A stretch of 64,000 nt of DNA from Ostrinia nubilalis (lineage: Eukaryota > Arthropoda > Insecta > Lepidoptera > Crambidae), in contig NC_087092.1 in assembly GCF_963855985.1 (NCBI RefSeq), positions 10,664,001 to 10,728,000 on the forward strand, written 5' to 3'. The notes under the pieces were generated by a model. The model did no database searches. It saw nothing but the letters and a program-made list of their open reading frames with translations, and was not told where the DNA came from. This document shows, in pieces, positions 13,401 through 25,280 of the stretch. How positions within the stretch are numbered: position 1 is the stretch's first letter; each line of letters opens with the position of its first letter. The translations under genes were made by a program, and so were the position numbers.

Positions 13401-14070
13401 GTCTCTACTCTTTTTTTTTTCACCATTATTTGACAGTAATATTGAATGAATTAGTTTTAAAATTAACAATTAACTTAATCTTTTAGCCAATATTCAGAGC
13501 ATTTTTGTCTAAATCATGTCGATAATTACATCCTGTCACCTTCATCACGGTGAAAAAATTAAATCCTGAAAAAATAAAGTATTAAAAGTAAAATTTTTTA
13601 CGATTTAGTACGCTCTTTTCAGACGGTAATATCACATTTCTAGTGTCATTCTGATGTCCCTCGGTTCCGCTGATCCTACGCAGTCTAGCGTTCTATAATA
13701 TGCGTGAGGTAAAGCAGATGTTACTGTAATTAAATGCATTGTGTAAGAGCTTCTATGTCAAGGCAAACACAATCTGAATGCGCTGAGCAAGCGCGACAGT
13801 TCCGCGCAAAGACGTCAGTGTTTGTAAATCGCTGGCAATGTTAAAAATTACAAAAAATCGTCGTAGACGAATTTACAGGTAAAACTAATTAATTACTTTT
13901 CAGAGGATACGAACTGAAACTTCAGCGTTTTCTTCAGTTTCACATCCCATCTCTACCATAATGAGGTGTTTGTTTACTTAATTTGTTATTTTCAATTATA
14001 ACTTCATAAATAATTTTAATTAACGAAACATTGCTAAACTCTACATTACCTCTTCATAACAAACAGTGAT
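10413..14070. other. Non-coding interval with a GC-richer islet
   Basis: No gene recognised. A GC-richer islet at about 11505-11580 starts with the palindrome TGACGTCA (11509-11516). Another at about 13235-13325 is GC-rich and unassigned. Otherwise AT-rich sequence with chance ORFs. Confidence 0.4.
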
Positions 14071-14074
14071 AATT

Positions 14075-14240
14075 AAATAGGCGGATACTAAAGACCTCAC
14101 TAGATGGACCAACGATCTGGTGAAAGTCACGGGAAGTCCCTGGATGAGGGCAGCGTAGGACCGGTCGTTAAGGAAATCCTTGGGGTAGGCCTTTGTCCAG
14201 CGGTGGACGGCATTTGGTTAAAACGATCGAACGAACGAAA
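14075..14240 (+). mobile_element. RTE-type retrotransposon 3' end fragment
   Basis: Conceptual translation gives the decayed tail TRWTNDLVKVTGSPWMRAA, then RS-LRKSLG and AFVQRWTAFG, matching the lepidopteran RTE C-terminus, with at least two in-frame stops. Same general family as the fragment at 46-250. Confidence 0.65.
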
Positions 14241-14962
14241 TACATATTGCGATTGACTTTTTTATCTTCATAGATAAATGACGAAGGTGAATGTTTGTAT
14301 AATATATTCATAAATTGCAGAAGCGGGGTGTGTCACCAGATATAACAATAGATATCCGAAGGAGCTAAAACAAAGTAACTTAGTTACAACACAAGCTCTT
14401 CAAGTTACCCGACGCGACCTCAATCGAAAATGCGTCACGACCATCCTTCAGCTGTATGAAGTGACTAAACAAATTACGCCAGGTAAATAACAACTCTGTT
14501 AAGTAAGAATGTATTTTTAAAATTATTTGAACTTAAATAATATTTACTTACGTCATTCGAGAGAAAAAAATCAGATGCAGGACTTTGGACCTAGGTCTGA
14601 TTTCTCTATATTGTATTCAGTAATCAATTTTGCCCTTTGAAAAGTACTACTATTCCAACAGTAGGAATAGGTACTCTGAAGTATCAGGAGGTAGGTACGA
14701 CTAGCCTCATCCTGCAGGTGACTAATTTGAGCCATTATACGTAAATCAGATAGTCATAAAAAGTACAAAAGTAATAGGATGTGCATTGTGCATCATAGCG
14801 GAATGTGAACTTCTAGAAAGAAAGGCCTCTATGAGGTAACAACAAAAGACATAACCACTATTTCTTTTTCACTATTTTTTTTTTCTATTGCTTAGATACC
14901 TACCTAAAATATTGGCTTATTCACTTTGATCACCTGAATTTGATCACCCAGGCGTTCAAAGT

Positions 14963-15079
14963 GGACTCCAGGCGACACTTTGGTGTCCTTTGACCACCCA
15001 TGGATAAGATCACCTAGGTGATCAAAGTGGACTCTTATCCATGGGCGATCAAAGGACACCAAAGTGTCGCTTGGAGTCC
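14963..15079. repeat. Long hairpin: 47-bp inverted arms, 23-bp loop
   Basis: Arms 14963-15009 and 15033-15079 pair with about three mismatches. The loop contains its own palindrome (ATCACCTAGGTGAT). TTTGATCACC-like words recur just outside the left arm. It could be a small foldback transposon or a hairpin RNA source; no target duplication was identified. Confidence 0.7.
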
Positions 15080-18000
15080 GCCGTGAAATAGACCGAAGTA
15101 CATAATAGCATCTTTATACTCTATGTTTTAGCTTTTGTGTACAGGCGACAGAACAGCTCATAAATGCAGTTGTAATAGGTACCTAGATGATATTTATTTA
15201 CGAAAATGTGTAGGCTGATGTACTGTCTGTACAAAAGTTGCAAGGGATTGTGATGAGCCACGCGCGCTACGGAGACGTCACGATGCGCGTGCGCGGCCTT
15301 ACATAACACAATAGGTAGAGATGGTCACAGTAAATCCACACAAAAGGGTAAATAGCATCAAATAAACCATATTTTGAAAGTATAGTCATTGATTGCTTTT
15401 GTCTGATACTCTACAAATCATTATTTTTCTTTTCTTTTTTGTAAATGACAAAAACTAGTTTTAGAGAGTCAAAATAAAATGTCTCAATTTTTCATTAGGT
15501 TTGTTATTTCTACGATTATTTTTATGACACCTGGTATGATTAACCGCTTTCAGTGGTATTCAATACTCAATAAGTTTATTGCTTTAGTAAGCTATCAGTT
15601 AAGTTAGGATGAATGAGCCCACCACATCATAGTTCGTTGCTATTAGGAGATCATAGATGCGAGTATGCGCGCATCGCCGGCGCGCGCGACGTGACCAGCC
15701 TTTTGGGTAGGCTTTTTGCGTAGGATTTCGCTTACGCAAGCACTGCAAAAGATTTATTGACGTCGGTCCTCGCCAAGAAGGAAGGAATCTAGTAAACAAC
15801 ACGAGTTATTTTTTTCTAGAAAAATCATGTTCTAAAAGGTTGATATAATTCGTCTAAATTAATCTACGTGTTTTCTTCTAGCTCGTTTATGTGATGCGTC
15901 AACGTCCACGAAGTGAAAATAGAGATAGCAGCGCAATCAGTGTGTCGATCGCACGCGCAGTGACCCGTAGGTATTGTGAAATGCAGCAATGGCGGGCTGA
16001 TTGACGTCACTGGCCGCCATGACACCCCGCACTTTCTCCTGAGGACCATACGTTACGTGGGAACGTGAGATTTGCGCTTACACCTACGGCTGCGTGGACG
16101 CATGATATGGGACTTATCAGATTATCTTATAAGGCGCAGATAAACTCAACTACTCACAGTCATGTTTCGATCCTTACCGTACTTAATGTAGATACCTAGT
16201 TTAAAGCTGACAAGCTCTTGTTGTTGTTGTGTCTTAGGAGACTAAAAAGTATTCAGGGATTTGTATGGTTCCCAGTTAAAAATAAACTCTGTGAGAAAAG
16301 AATCATTCAAAATAATAAATACAATTGAGAAAAATTTAATTATGTAGATAGGTATACAAATACCTAAACAGATTAAAATGACTCATACCAAAATTACGAT
16401 AGCTTTTCTAATAAACTATATTTTATATGCGTTTTAAATCACACCTAATGTATTTATAGCGCACTATCTTAATTATCTAAATCATTCCCGCGTTTCCTGG
16501 GTTGACTCTCACATAAATCATAACATAAATATAGCTTTAAAGGGTAACTGTAATCCCAAAGGTTTATAGCCGTGTTAATGTGTTGCAAACACTATTTATG
16601 GAAGTAGTTTCACGCATCTACAGTACTGGACCCGTTCTTTACGTCATAGTAGAGCGAGTTTTGGAATGGCATCCATTACGGGCCAGTCTGTATATTTCAA
16701 AGCAACTTGATATCTACTGCGCCATTCATACTTATGAACGTGTTAAGTAATGTCGCTCAAGTACGAATCTATACTTGAGAGCAGATTCAAGCTTGTGATT
16801 GGTTGACACAATGAACAGATTTGATTTTAGGCATCGGTAGTTGATATCCTACCTACCTACCTAGTTTTAACTTTCGTTCCAAAGTAAAAGACATTTTCAA
16901 TACATAAAGATTTTCTATAAAACTCTTCGATTATTTGGTATTACTTGTAAATCTTGTAATATTACTAAATACTTTCCACTAGTTAGAAATAGGTTTGTAG
17001 TAAGACCCGTTACTATTTTAGTAATTTAATATTTCCGTGTTTTATAACTGAGGCTAGATACCGCAAAATTAACTATGTATAAGTGCTCTATCATAAAGTA
17101 ATAATTAATTGTTTAATTTGGAAGTTAAAATAACCCACAAAGCGTACGCACTCTAACAACTTATTCACCTAATTACCAATTCTTACGTCAAGGTTTATTT
17201 ACATATTGTATTTATCATCAAACTATAAGTATAAACAGACAATAACTATTTAACACGCGACAAACGCAGTATTTACCGTTTAAAATTTTATACAACTTTT
17301 ATAGTTAGTATTGCTACACATAATAGGTGCACGTTTGATGTATTAACATGTTTATATAGAAACATGGAGATGTTTCGATTTTGGCACATATTTTCTAATA
17401 TTGACTCAATGATACTACTATTTGTTTATCTATGGTATCACTGTGCGTATACAAAAGCTTATACATTTATGCCAGCCAACGAACTGATAAGAGCCCCTAT
17501 ACATACATAATCTGAAATCTTCCAATTTAATACTTCCTAATACTGTACGGTTTGTATCATTTCCAAAAATAGATTTCAATTAGTGATCTTTCATTTATTT
17601 CTTTTCCTGCTTGAACATGATAGTTGATGACGTATTAACTATATTTTAATGCTAATTGAGTAAACTCAGAGGTTACAATGGATGATGTTTACGTCGTCTT
17701 CGATTTAAAATGCTCGTTAATGTTATCAAATGACACATTCAGTTAAAGCTGCCTAAGAAAAAAATGCATCAACAGCTAAATAATACAACATGAAAATGAC
17801 ACGAGTAATAGGTAAATGCAGGTACTCGTACAATTGCACTGCCTAAGAGCTTCTTTAAATTGCATTGCTTATACTTACTTTTTGACTCAACATTACATAT
17901 TATCTTAGGGCGCTTAGTCACTTAGGGCTTATGTCTCTACATATTATGGGACTAGGTATTAGTATTAGTTGGGACCATTTAAGAAAATACTTATATCATC

Positions 18001-19357
18001 ATGGGTGGGCGCACAAGTAGAGCCGGCGGCGACGCGGTGGTCAATGAGGCATGCGTATGCGCACGGCGTCGCCCGCCCATAACTCTACTCCAATTCGTGC
18101 TGTTGATATTGTAACGAGAATATTTTCTTCGAATCGCACATCTACGAGTAAGTATTTGCATGAAGGTAAGATAAACCCATGATGTAGATACAATTTATGT
18201 GAAATGTCTCTATGTCTCTATGAGCTTTGTGAACCACGAGTCAAAGTTACAAAACTTATTTGAAATAAATAAAATCAAAGTGAAAAAAATACTACATAAA
18301 TTCACAATTATATTTTAGGCCAATGTTTAAGTACCCAGAATGACTGTAATGAAAATTTATATTCAAAGTGATGAACTATACTCAAACCTTATCAGAGCAA
18401 TCGACATTACCGAATAATATTGGCAAATTGATTCGAATTGATTCATGGAATGGTTTTTTATAGATCTTTATGAATATAAATATAGAATCTGATCCACAAG
18501 GCCCACAGTGAAGTAATGTATGTAGGTACTCTACATTAATGTATTCCTCTACCGAACAATTGTTGTAGCAGTAAATGGATTCTTAATCATAAGCTATAAA
18601 ATCGGCCCCCCCACATTACATGGTGTGATGTGGTTACGGGATGAAGTACCCAAGTGTGACACATGACGTCGTCACACTAACTTCGTCGTTAGCATTCCTC
18701 TGCCATTCCTGGAAACCTACGTCACATAGTATTTTTATTTGCCTGTCTCATATAAAAAAGGCTAACTGGCTCTACCTGCTCATGTGAATTATTTGTTTTC
18801 TTTTGTTTATGCTAGGCTTACTTCGCAATCTAAAATCAACAGTGTAACATTATTAAAACAATAACAACAAAAAAACTTCGGCTTCAGAGTCAATGACTTT
18901 TTATTTGGTTACATATCTATTCAGAGCCTTCCTGCGAACCATTAAATGAATATACTTAGTTTTCATATTAGTTTTTTTCCTGTTTCATTCATTTTAATTT
19001 ACGTCAAATGTTAACTATTGTTATTTTATGTATTCTGCACAATAGCATACATATTAAGATCGTGGCCATAGTCCGAGTCGAAAAACACGGCGTCATTCCA
19101 AATTATTTTTTGGCGGAAACTAAATATTTTTGTATTAAATTTTGTGTGAATTTCTTTAATACTGAATCTGAAGAATGTTCTAGAACCGTATAAATAAATA
19201 AAAATTAAATTTGAATGTGAAAATTTACCTAATCCTCACTTTACATAGGACGGAGAGGTCTTCGTTAAGTGTTTTCGCTCGAAACCGAATCTAAAATTTC
19301 GCGTGTGCTACGAGTATGCAATGCATAGTTTGTATTCTACTAGATTGCTGTAAAGTT
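15080..19357. other. Non-coding interval with several GC-rich islets
   Basis: No supported exon. Short GC-rich islets stand out in the AT-rich background at about 15240-15300, 15640-15800, 15885-16080 (with TGACGTCA at 16002) and 17995-18090. The last has an open frame starting ATGGGTGGGCGC, but no homology I recognise. They could be conserved regulatory elements. Confidence 0.35.
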
Positions 19358-19860
19358 AATCCCACCAAAAACATTCTGTAAAAAACTAGCCAAGTCTCGA
19401 TGGAGCTGCTTGTTTATCTCTAAAAAGTAATGAAATCTAGACAAAGTCGTGCCAAGTCTATGGTTCCTTACTGCGATTTCTTTATTATTATAGTTAATGT
19501 TGTGTGACTTGGCCGTTGAAGTGTACAAAACCAGGTGCTCTATGACACCATTGCACCAATCTGTCGCCAGAACCGCTATCCATTGATGATGGAAAATTGC
19601 CACTTGGAAAACGTTGATTCAATAACCAGTCAATTGTAGGCTTAATAAAGCTGCGTATTTCAATAATACTTATGTATGATTATCTTAATAAAGATTGTTC
19701 AACGGCCAAGTCACACAACATTAACTATAATAATAAAGAAATCGCAGTAAGGAACCATAGACTTGGCACGACTTTGTCTAGATTTCATTACTTTTTAGAG
19801 ATAAACAAGCAGCTCCATCGAGACTTGGCTAGTTTTTTACAGAATGTTTTTGGTGGGATT
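19358..19860. repeat. 163-bp inverted repeat, apparently perfect, with 177-bp spacer
   Basis: Left arm 19358-19520 and right arm 19698-19860 are reverse complements with no mismatch seen, and both translate to the same open peptide segment (…NNKEIAVRNHRLG…). The 177-bp spacer is single copy within this window. The boundaries are abrupt: the arms begin and end at GGTGGGATT and TTCAACGG. No target duplication was seen around the outer ends. It may be a recent inverted duplication of a piece of a dispersed repeat. Confidence 0.85.
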
Positions 19861-20074
19861 TCACTCCTTTTTGTAGAATGTGGCATAATTATTTAACGTC
19901 GTCGTCTTTAAATATTATCGACATTTTTTTACGATATTAAACAGTTAAACACAAATAAACTCAACGACCTTTAAAATGGACAATGAATCAGAATGGTTTT
20001 AATATCATACATAACCTTAACCTTAGCGAACCTTACGATATAATAAACGAAATGTAAATAAATTACACAACATT

Positions 20075-20620
20075 CAACTTAATCGACGGGGGGGTCTAGA
20101 AAGGAAAAAAAATCTGGACACCGCGGTGCAGAAAATCGACGCTCAAAGTGCTAGCGCCATCTAGCGGTGAGCGGTACAGGCGAACACCACGATGCCGGTG
20201 TGGCGCTAGTAGTATTGATTATGAATTATGGTGTTACTCCAGATCTTCGATTTTCCTGGTTTTTATAGTTTTCCCTTAATGTGGCCATTAAACCCTAACT
20301 CTGTACCAAATTTCAGCTCTCTGAGTTAATGGGAAGTACTAGTTCTATTTTGATGATCATCAGTGAGTGAGTGTCATAAATGCGAAACTTTGCTTTCGCT
20401 TAACTTCGGAACTAAATGACCTACAGACTTGAAATTTTGGATTTTAAGTCTGTGATTATAGCTTACTAGATAACGAAAATTTCAGCGTTCTGGTCTTATC
20501 CAGAGGTTCTCAAATAGGGGCCTGAAAATGCGGCGAAATGGTTCCAGTAAAGGATGGTACGGCAGTGTTTGCTTCGCGCTCGACTTGGCGGGGGCACTGC
20601 CGTGCCCCCAGATAAATCAA
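20075..20620. repeat. Dispersed-repeat-like segments
   Basis: Sequence of a style common in lepidopteran dispersed repeats: GCTAGCGCCATCTAGCGG at about 20150, and phrases such as CCAAATTTCAGCTCTCTGAG and ACCTACAGACTTGAAATTTTG at 20300-20440. It runs to a GC-rich piece at about 20570-20610. Exact ends and class are not determined. Confidence 0.35.
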
Positions 20621-20733
20621 TTAGTAATGAGTCTATTTTAGTAAGAAATTGAGCCTGGTCTGTGAGCCATTTCGAATAATATACCAGCCTGGGCCCCTAA
20701 AGTTTTGATTTAAAAGGATATAGGTAGCGGACT

Positions 20734-20997
20734 TAGGGTTGCCAACTTTTCTTTCAAAATATAAAGTATATCAGAGGTCGGAGAAGGAAAACAGACAGTA
20801 TTAAAAAAAAAACAGTATAGCTCTACATCGCGTACTTAAATGTGGTGTTGGGCATTTACTTTTAAAAATATATATGGATACTAGTGATGCTAGCTGAAAA
20901 CAGTATTTTGTATACTTTATTTTTGTTCAACAGTAAAAAGTATAATTTAGTGAAAAACAGTATAATACTGTTCAAAACAGTATAGTTGGCAACCCTA
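20734..20997. mobile_element. hAT-like MITE (264 bp)
   Basis: Inverted ends TAGGGTTGCCAACT and AGTTGGCAACCCTA, with a perfect 8-bp target duplication AGCGGACT at 20726-20733 and 20998-21005. The interior carries repeated AACAGTATA words and no ORF. The end sequence and the 8-bp duplication fit the hAT superfamily. Confidence 0.9.
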
Positions 20998-21005
20998 AGC
21001 GGACT

Positions 21006-24000
21006 ACGAGTAGAAACCTCCTCAAGGTTATAATAACACGTTAAGTCAAGTCAAGATTAGGTACAACTTGTTTAATAGGCTGCTAGACTGTCTAAATTAT
21101 GCAAATGTGGGTAGTAAATATTGATGATATAATTTGTTCCATAAAAGACAATATTCCATTTAAAAAGTCTCCTGAAATCGGGTAGAAATCCTTCGTTAAC
21201 TTTTACAGATTGAGTGGTGGAACCCCAACGCGGCGTTGTATAAAGGAATTTCAATACTAATTTGATATGTATGTTATACAGGAATAATGTGTAGTATAGA
21301 ATAGTGATCGTGGGGCTGCGTTGAATGAGCAATGGGGAGGCATGTCGAGGATTCGTTGAACCCCGGGCCCCATGCTCCATGCCCGGTCAAAATAAGGTGC
21401 GTGTACACAATACGACTTTCAGTTTACACGGCAAGATTGTCGAAAATAAAAACACACAGAAGTGACTCATAAAATTGGTTATAAACAGCTCTACATTACG
21501 GCTTTGAGCATGAGGTTAATTTGGAACATCGTTACATTAATCGTGGAAATATGCCATTTCTCACTACGTTTGCCAAAAAGGGATGTTCTCGTGGCATTGT
21601 TTTTTTATAATAAACAATATGTCAACTTACGAAAAAAGATTTGGGAGGAAAATAGGTAATTAAGAGAGTTAAAACTGGAGCTCACTTCCAAACTTCCATT
21701 TCGGTTCTTGTTAGACTGAAGAATCAAACTTACAAGCTAAAAAAATTCTGGTAATGATCTACAGGTCGCGCCAAACAATTTAAACATTGAACAAACGAGT
21801 CTAAACATCGTAACCTTTCACAATCATTTGAACTGTGCGAATGCTTCCCAACAAAACTAATCAATACCCATTACTAAATGGCAGCATATCCAATCGCATA
21901 TTAAGTCCCTAATGTCACCTTTGTAGCTAAAGTTGGTCGTACGCCGGTCGCCGAGTGATCGTGTCGCCGCCGCCGGGTGACCGGTCCTTGCCCGCTCTGA
22001 ATATTTACCACTTGCCTTTAATATTAATACCTTCTTAAAATACTCCGGGAGACAATCAAACATAATGAAATGTAGATGGGCCCGGCGTTTGACCTGTTCG
22101 CCATGCGTCGCCGCTTAGGGTGCACAAATTATCTCCCACTATGAATTTTTAATGCTCCTATTTTAAAACGCGAGATTAGATGAGCGTGGGGAGATTTAAG
22201 GCTCTGATCAAACGGGGGATATTTAAAAAATCTGATAATCACGCCAATATTAGATCATTTAAGGAAAAAATAATGGCAGTTTTCACGGAAACAATCCTGT
22301 TTTCGAGGAATTTAAGTAGGCTGATTGTAATTGGTAATATTATCGTTTATCATACTACAGTTCATGACTATTAATTTTGCAAAACATAAAATTTAATGAA
22401 AACAAAAGGATTTTGACCTCCCCGGCTCGCTCATACACATGAATTTACTACGACATAATTGTATACTACGATACGACTGACCCGTACATTTTTTGCTTAT
22501 CCAAATTTGACGGTAATGTATTCAACCCACACTTTGATAAGTTGATAAGGCATTATGAATAAGACATGTTGGAAACATATTTTCATGAATTGCAAAGTAC
22601 GCATAGGAATAGATTCTTTAAATAATAATTAAGTAGGTACCCGCAATTATGCGGCTTAGCGAAATGCGTCAAACGCCGCGGTCAAAGATTTCTAATTTGC
22701 AAGCCAAGTCCTTTGCATTTAAATGTTTTACCTCTGTCTAATTTAAATGAGCATTTTAAACTCATTTTAACATTTAACATACAAAAAAACAATTTGGGCA
22801 GTATAATTTTTCTTTGGTTATTTTATTTTTAGGTCTATCATGTTTGTTTTTTCTTTCGACTCCTCAAACTTACCATAGGCGTTATCATGACTTAGTCGAA
22901 TAGTTACTTATTTGGTAGCATTTAATCAATCTATTTTGTTTGGTCTAATCAAATAACTTCGTCACTTTAGTTTATTTCTACAACCAACAATAGCCATAAC
23001 AATGTTAAAGCGTGCAACATTCATCAATATGGTCAACGATCTGAATTCGTCAGCGAAAATGTAGAGAACAAACTTCTAGAATAAGCTTAATTGTAATTAA
23101 TGAATGCTGTAATATATCACTTGAATAACACTGCCTCATCACGATCATTGGTGTTAACGAGTGTTATTGTAGAGTGGGCTGATTGAAACGAGTCTACATA
23201 CGCTGGCTCCTGCTACTGCGACGTCTAATTGGGACAAATCGATGATATCCGTCTCTTTTTTCCTTTCAGCATTGCAGCATGAATGAGAGAGATGAAGTCT
23301 GTTGAATGCAAACCGTTTTGTGTAATAACGCCGGTTGTGCGCCGCTTATTGCCCGCATCCGGCCGCCTACGCAGATTCATCCGCAGAGCACACTGAACGT
23401 GTGGGAGTTATTATCTTTTGTATTGAAGCCAATGAAACAAACGCGGTCTCAATATCACTTTGTTGTTGTTGTTTTTTTGTCATGGTTTTTGCCTGTTCAA
23501 TGAGATCACAATCCTTTGAAAAACATGTTTTTGTTTTTTTCGAAGGACTACGTTTTAAAAATTTATAACAGTCACATCGGAGTATTTAAAACATCTATTT
23601 TTAAACAACAAAGTGTTTTAATTGTGAATTTCTAATTTCGTAGAACAAAAGTGTCGCCTGACTCTGACTCCTCGAAAAGTTAAAACACATTTGTAAAAAA
23701 TCTTAAGTTTACGATCCATTGCTCGAGAACGTTCTGAACTGACACGAAAATGAAACTTAAACAAGAATTTCTAAACTGAGAGTACCTAGTTAAAAAGCAA
23801 ACGAGAGCATTCTTAAAAATATTTAAAGGTCCTAATTTCAAATCTATCTATAAAGATACACGCTTTCAAATTATTAACCGATTTCAAAAAAGACGGTTGT
23901 TTACTATTTCTTAATCTCAATACAAGTTCATTTAATCTGTACTTCTATTCTTCATGGGAGTGAGAATTTTGAAATATAATGTAAAAACTCTATCTCTAGC

Positions 24001-24430
24001 TCTATCTACAGAACCTACTGCACAGTATAAAAAATTTCGTACATAGATTCTAAATTTAGTAAATATACTTACCTATTATTCCAAATGAACAAAAGCTATA
24101 TTTTATGTAAATATCTAGGTCCTAGTACATATTAATAAGTTACTCAAGATTGAAAAATTGTTCAACCCAGGTAAAGTTAAGGTGAGTCTAATATTAATTG
24201 AATTACGATAAACGTATGTCGATCTCTGTTTCTGTGGATTTGATTCCGTAATGCACCGTTAATGATGCCGATAATGATGTCTCGCCTAGCGCTTATCATC
24301 GTATGATATTTCTTATCATCCATGTTTTGACTCCATGCAATGTCCAAGTGGAATAAAGAAATGTATTTTTTGCATCCGATATTTATTACTTTGGAAATGC
24401 TGCTCTACTTGATAATTAAGAGGGATCAAT
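21006..24430. other. Non-coding interval
   Basis: No gene recognised. A GC-richer patch lies at about 21930-22000 and another at about 23170-23400. The latter follows a polypyrimidine-AG like a splice acceptor at about 23258-23270, but no coding frame or donor supports an exon. Confidence 0.4.
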
Positions 24431-24434
24431 AGAC

Positions 24435-24640
24435 AAACCCCTTCAATTTTTTTTAATGCAAAACAAGACCGTCGACCTGATGTTAAGTGAGATGCTATCT
24501 AGGATTGTACAAATCTGCCCTGTAAGTGCTTATTCACTATCGCCTTGAAAAAGTCCGGATTAGGTATAGTCGGGAAAGACAGCAGCAGACAACGAATTTT
24601 AACACAAAAACTCTGCCCTATCTTTTAGGTATTTTGCGAT
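24435..24640 (+). mobile_element. Decayed LINE-like fragment
   Basis: The phrases GACCTGATGTTAAGTG and CTGTAAGTGCTTATTCACTATCGCCTTGAA resemble the common lepidopteran LINE 3' region. The copy is heavily diverged; ends are approximate. Confidence 0.45.
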
Positions 24641-24887
24641 TATTAATACCAATGACTGTTTATTTGCGGCAAAAAAGTAACGAAAGACACAACCTCTTAA
24701 CCTCTGCCTATTTCAGCACATTACGGAAAGTTTTCCTTTTTTTCATATAGGAAAAACACTAAAGTTACTTTAGGTAAGTATTTGACTGCCTGTCAATGAT
24801 GATAAATATTAATGTAAATGAAAATTTCCAAAATAATATTTACTTAAGTATTTTTATGAAAAAATAAGTGATACATTATGCATTATA

Positions 24888-25278
24888 CAGGGTGTTGATT
24901 TCAATACTCGCCATATTTAGGGAGTTGGTTGAGTAGCTTATTCTGAACACGAATTAGTAAAAAAATTGACTCCGAAAAAAATTTAAAACGAACTTTAACT
25001 TTAGTTAGTCAAAGAAAAATACCTATTTACACTACATACTTTACGTGGCTTCCTTCAGTAGGCTATCCGACATGATATACAAGCGATCCGCGTAGCTCGA
25101 TGGTGCCGCAGTGTAAACTATTGCAGTATTGCGAGCCACAGTACAGTTGATTTTGCACGGAAAATATTCGCTAAAAATTCCACGTTTGTTTGTTATATTT
25201 TTTTGGTGGATAATGCGTTTATATAAGTCATAATAGATCACCTAAATAAATATGGCGAGGATTGAAATCAACACCCTG
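24888..25278. mobile_element. Tc1/mariner-like non-autonomous element, CAGGGTGTTGATTTC ends (391 bp)
   Basis: Inverted ends of at least 30 bp, starting CAGGGTGTTGATTTCAATAC at the left and ending in the complement ATTGAAATCAACACCCTG at the right. TA at 24886-24887 and at 25279-25280. The interior contains a 66-codon open frame on the minus strand (25041-25241) with no recognised similarity. Confidence 0.8.
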
Positions 25279-25280
25279 TA

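Noticed and set aside
18001..18110. Open frame starting ATGGGTGGGCGC in a GC-rich islet
   Set aside because: Fewer than 40 codons, no similarity; more likely a regulatory islet than a gene.
23255..23410. Possible exon after a polypyrimidine tract ending in AG
   Set aside because: The following frame is short and no donor or protein similarity supports it.
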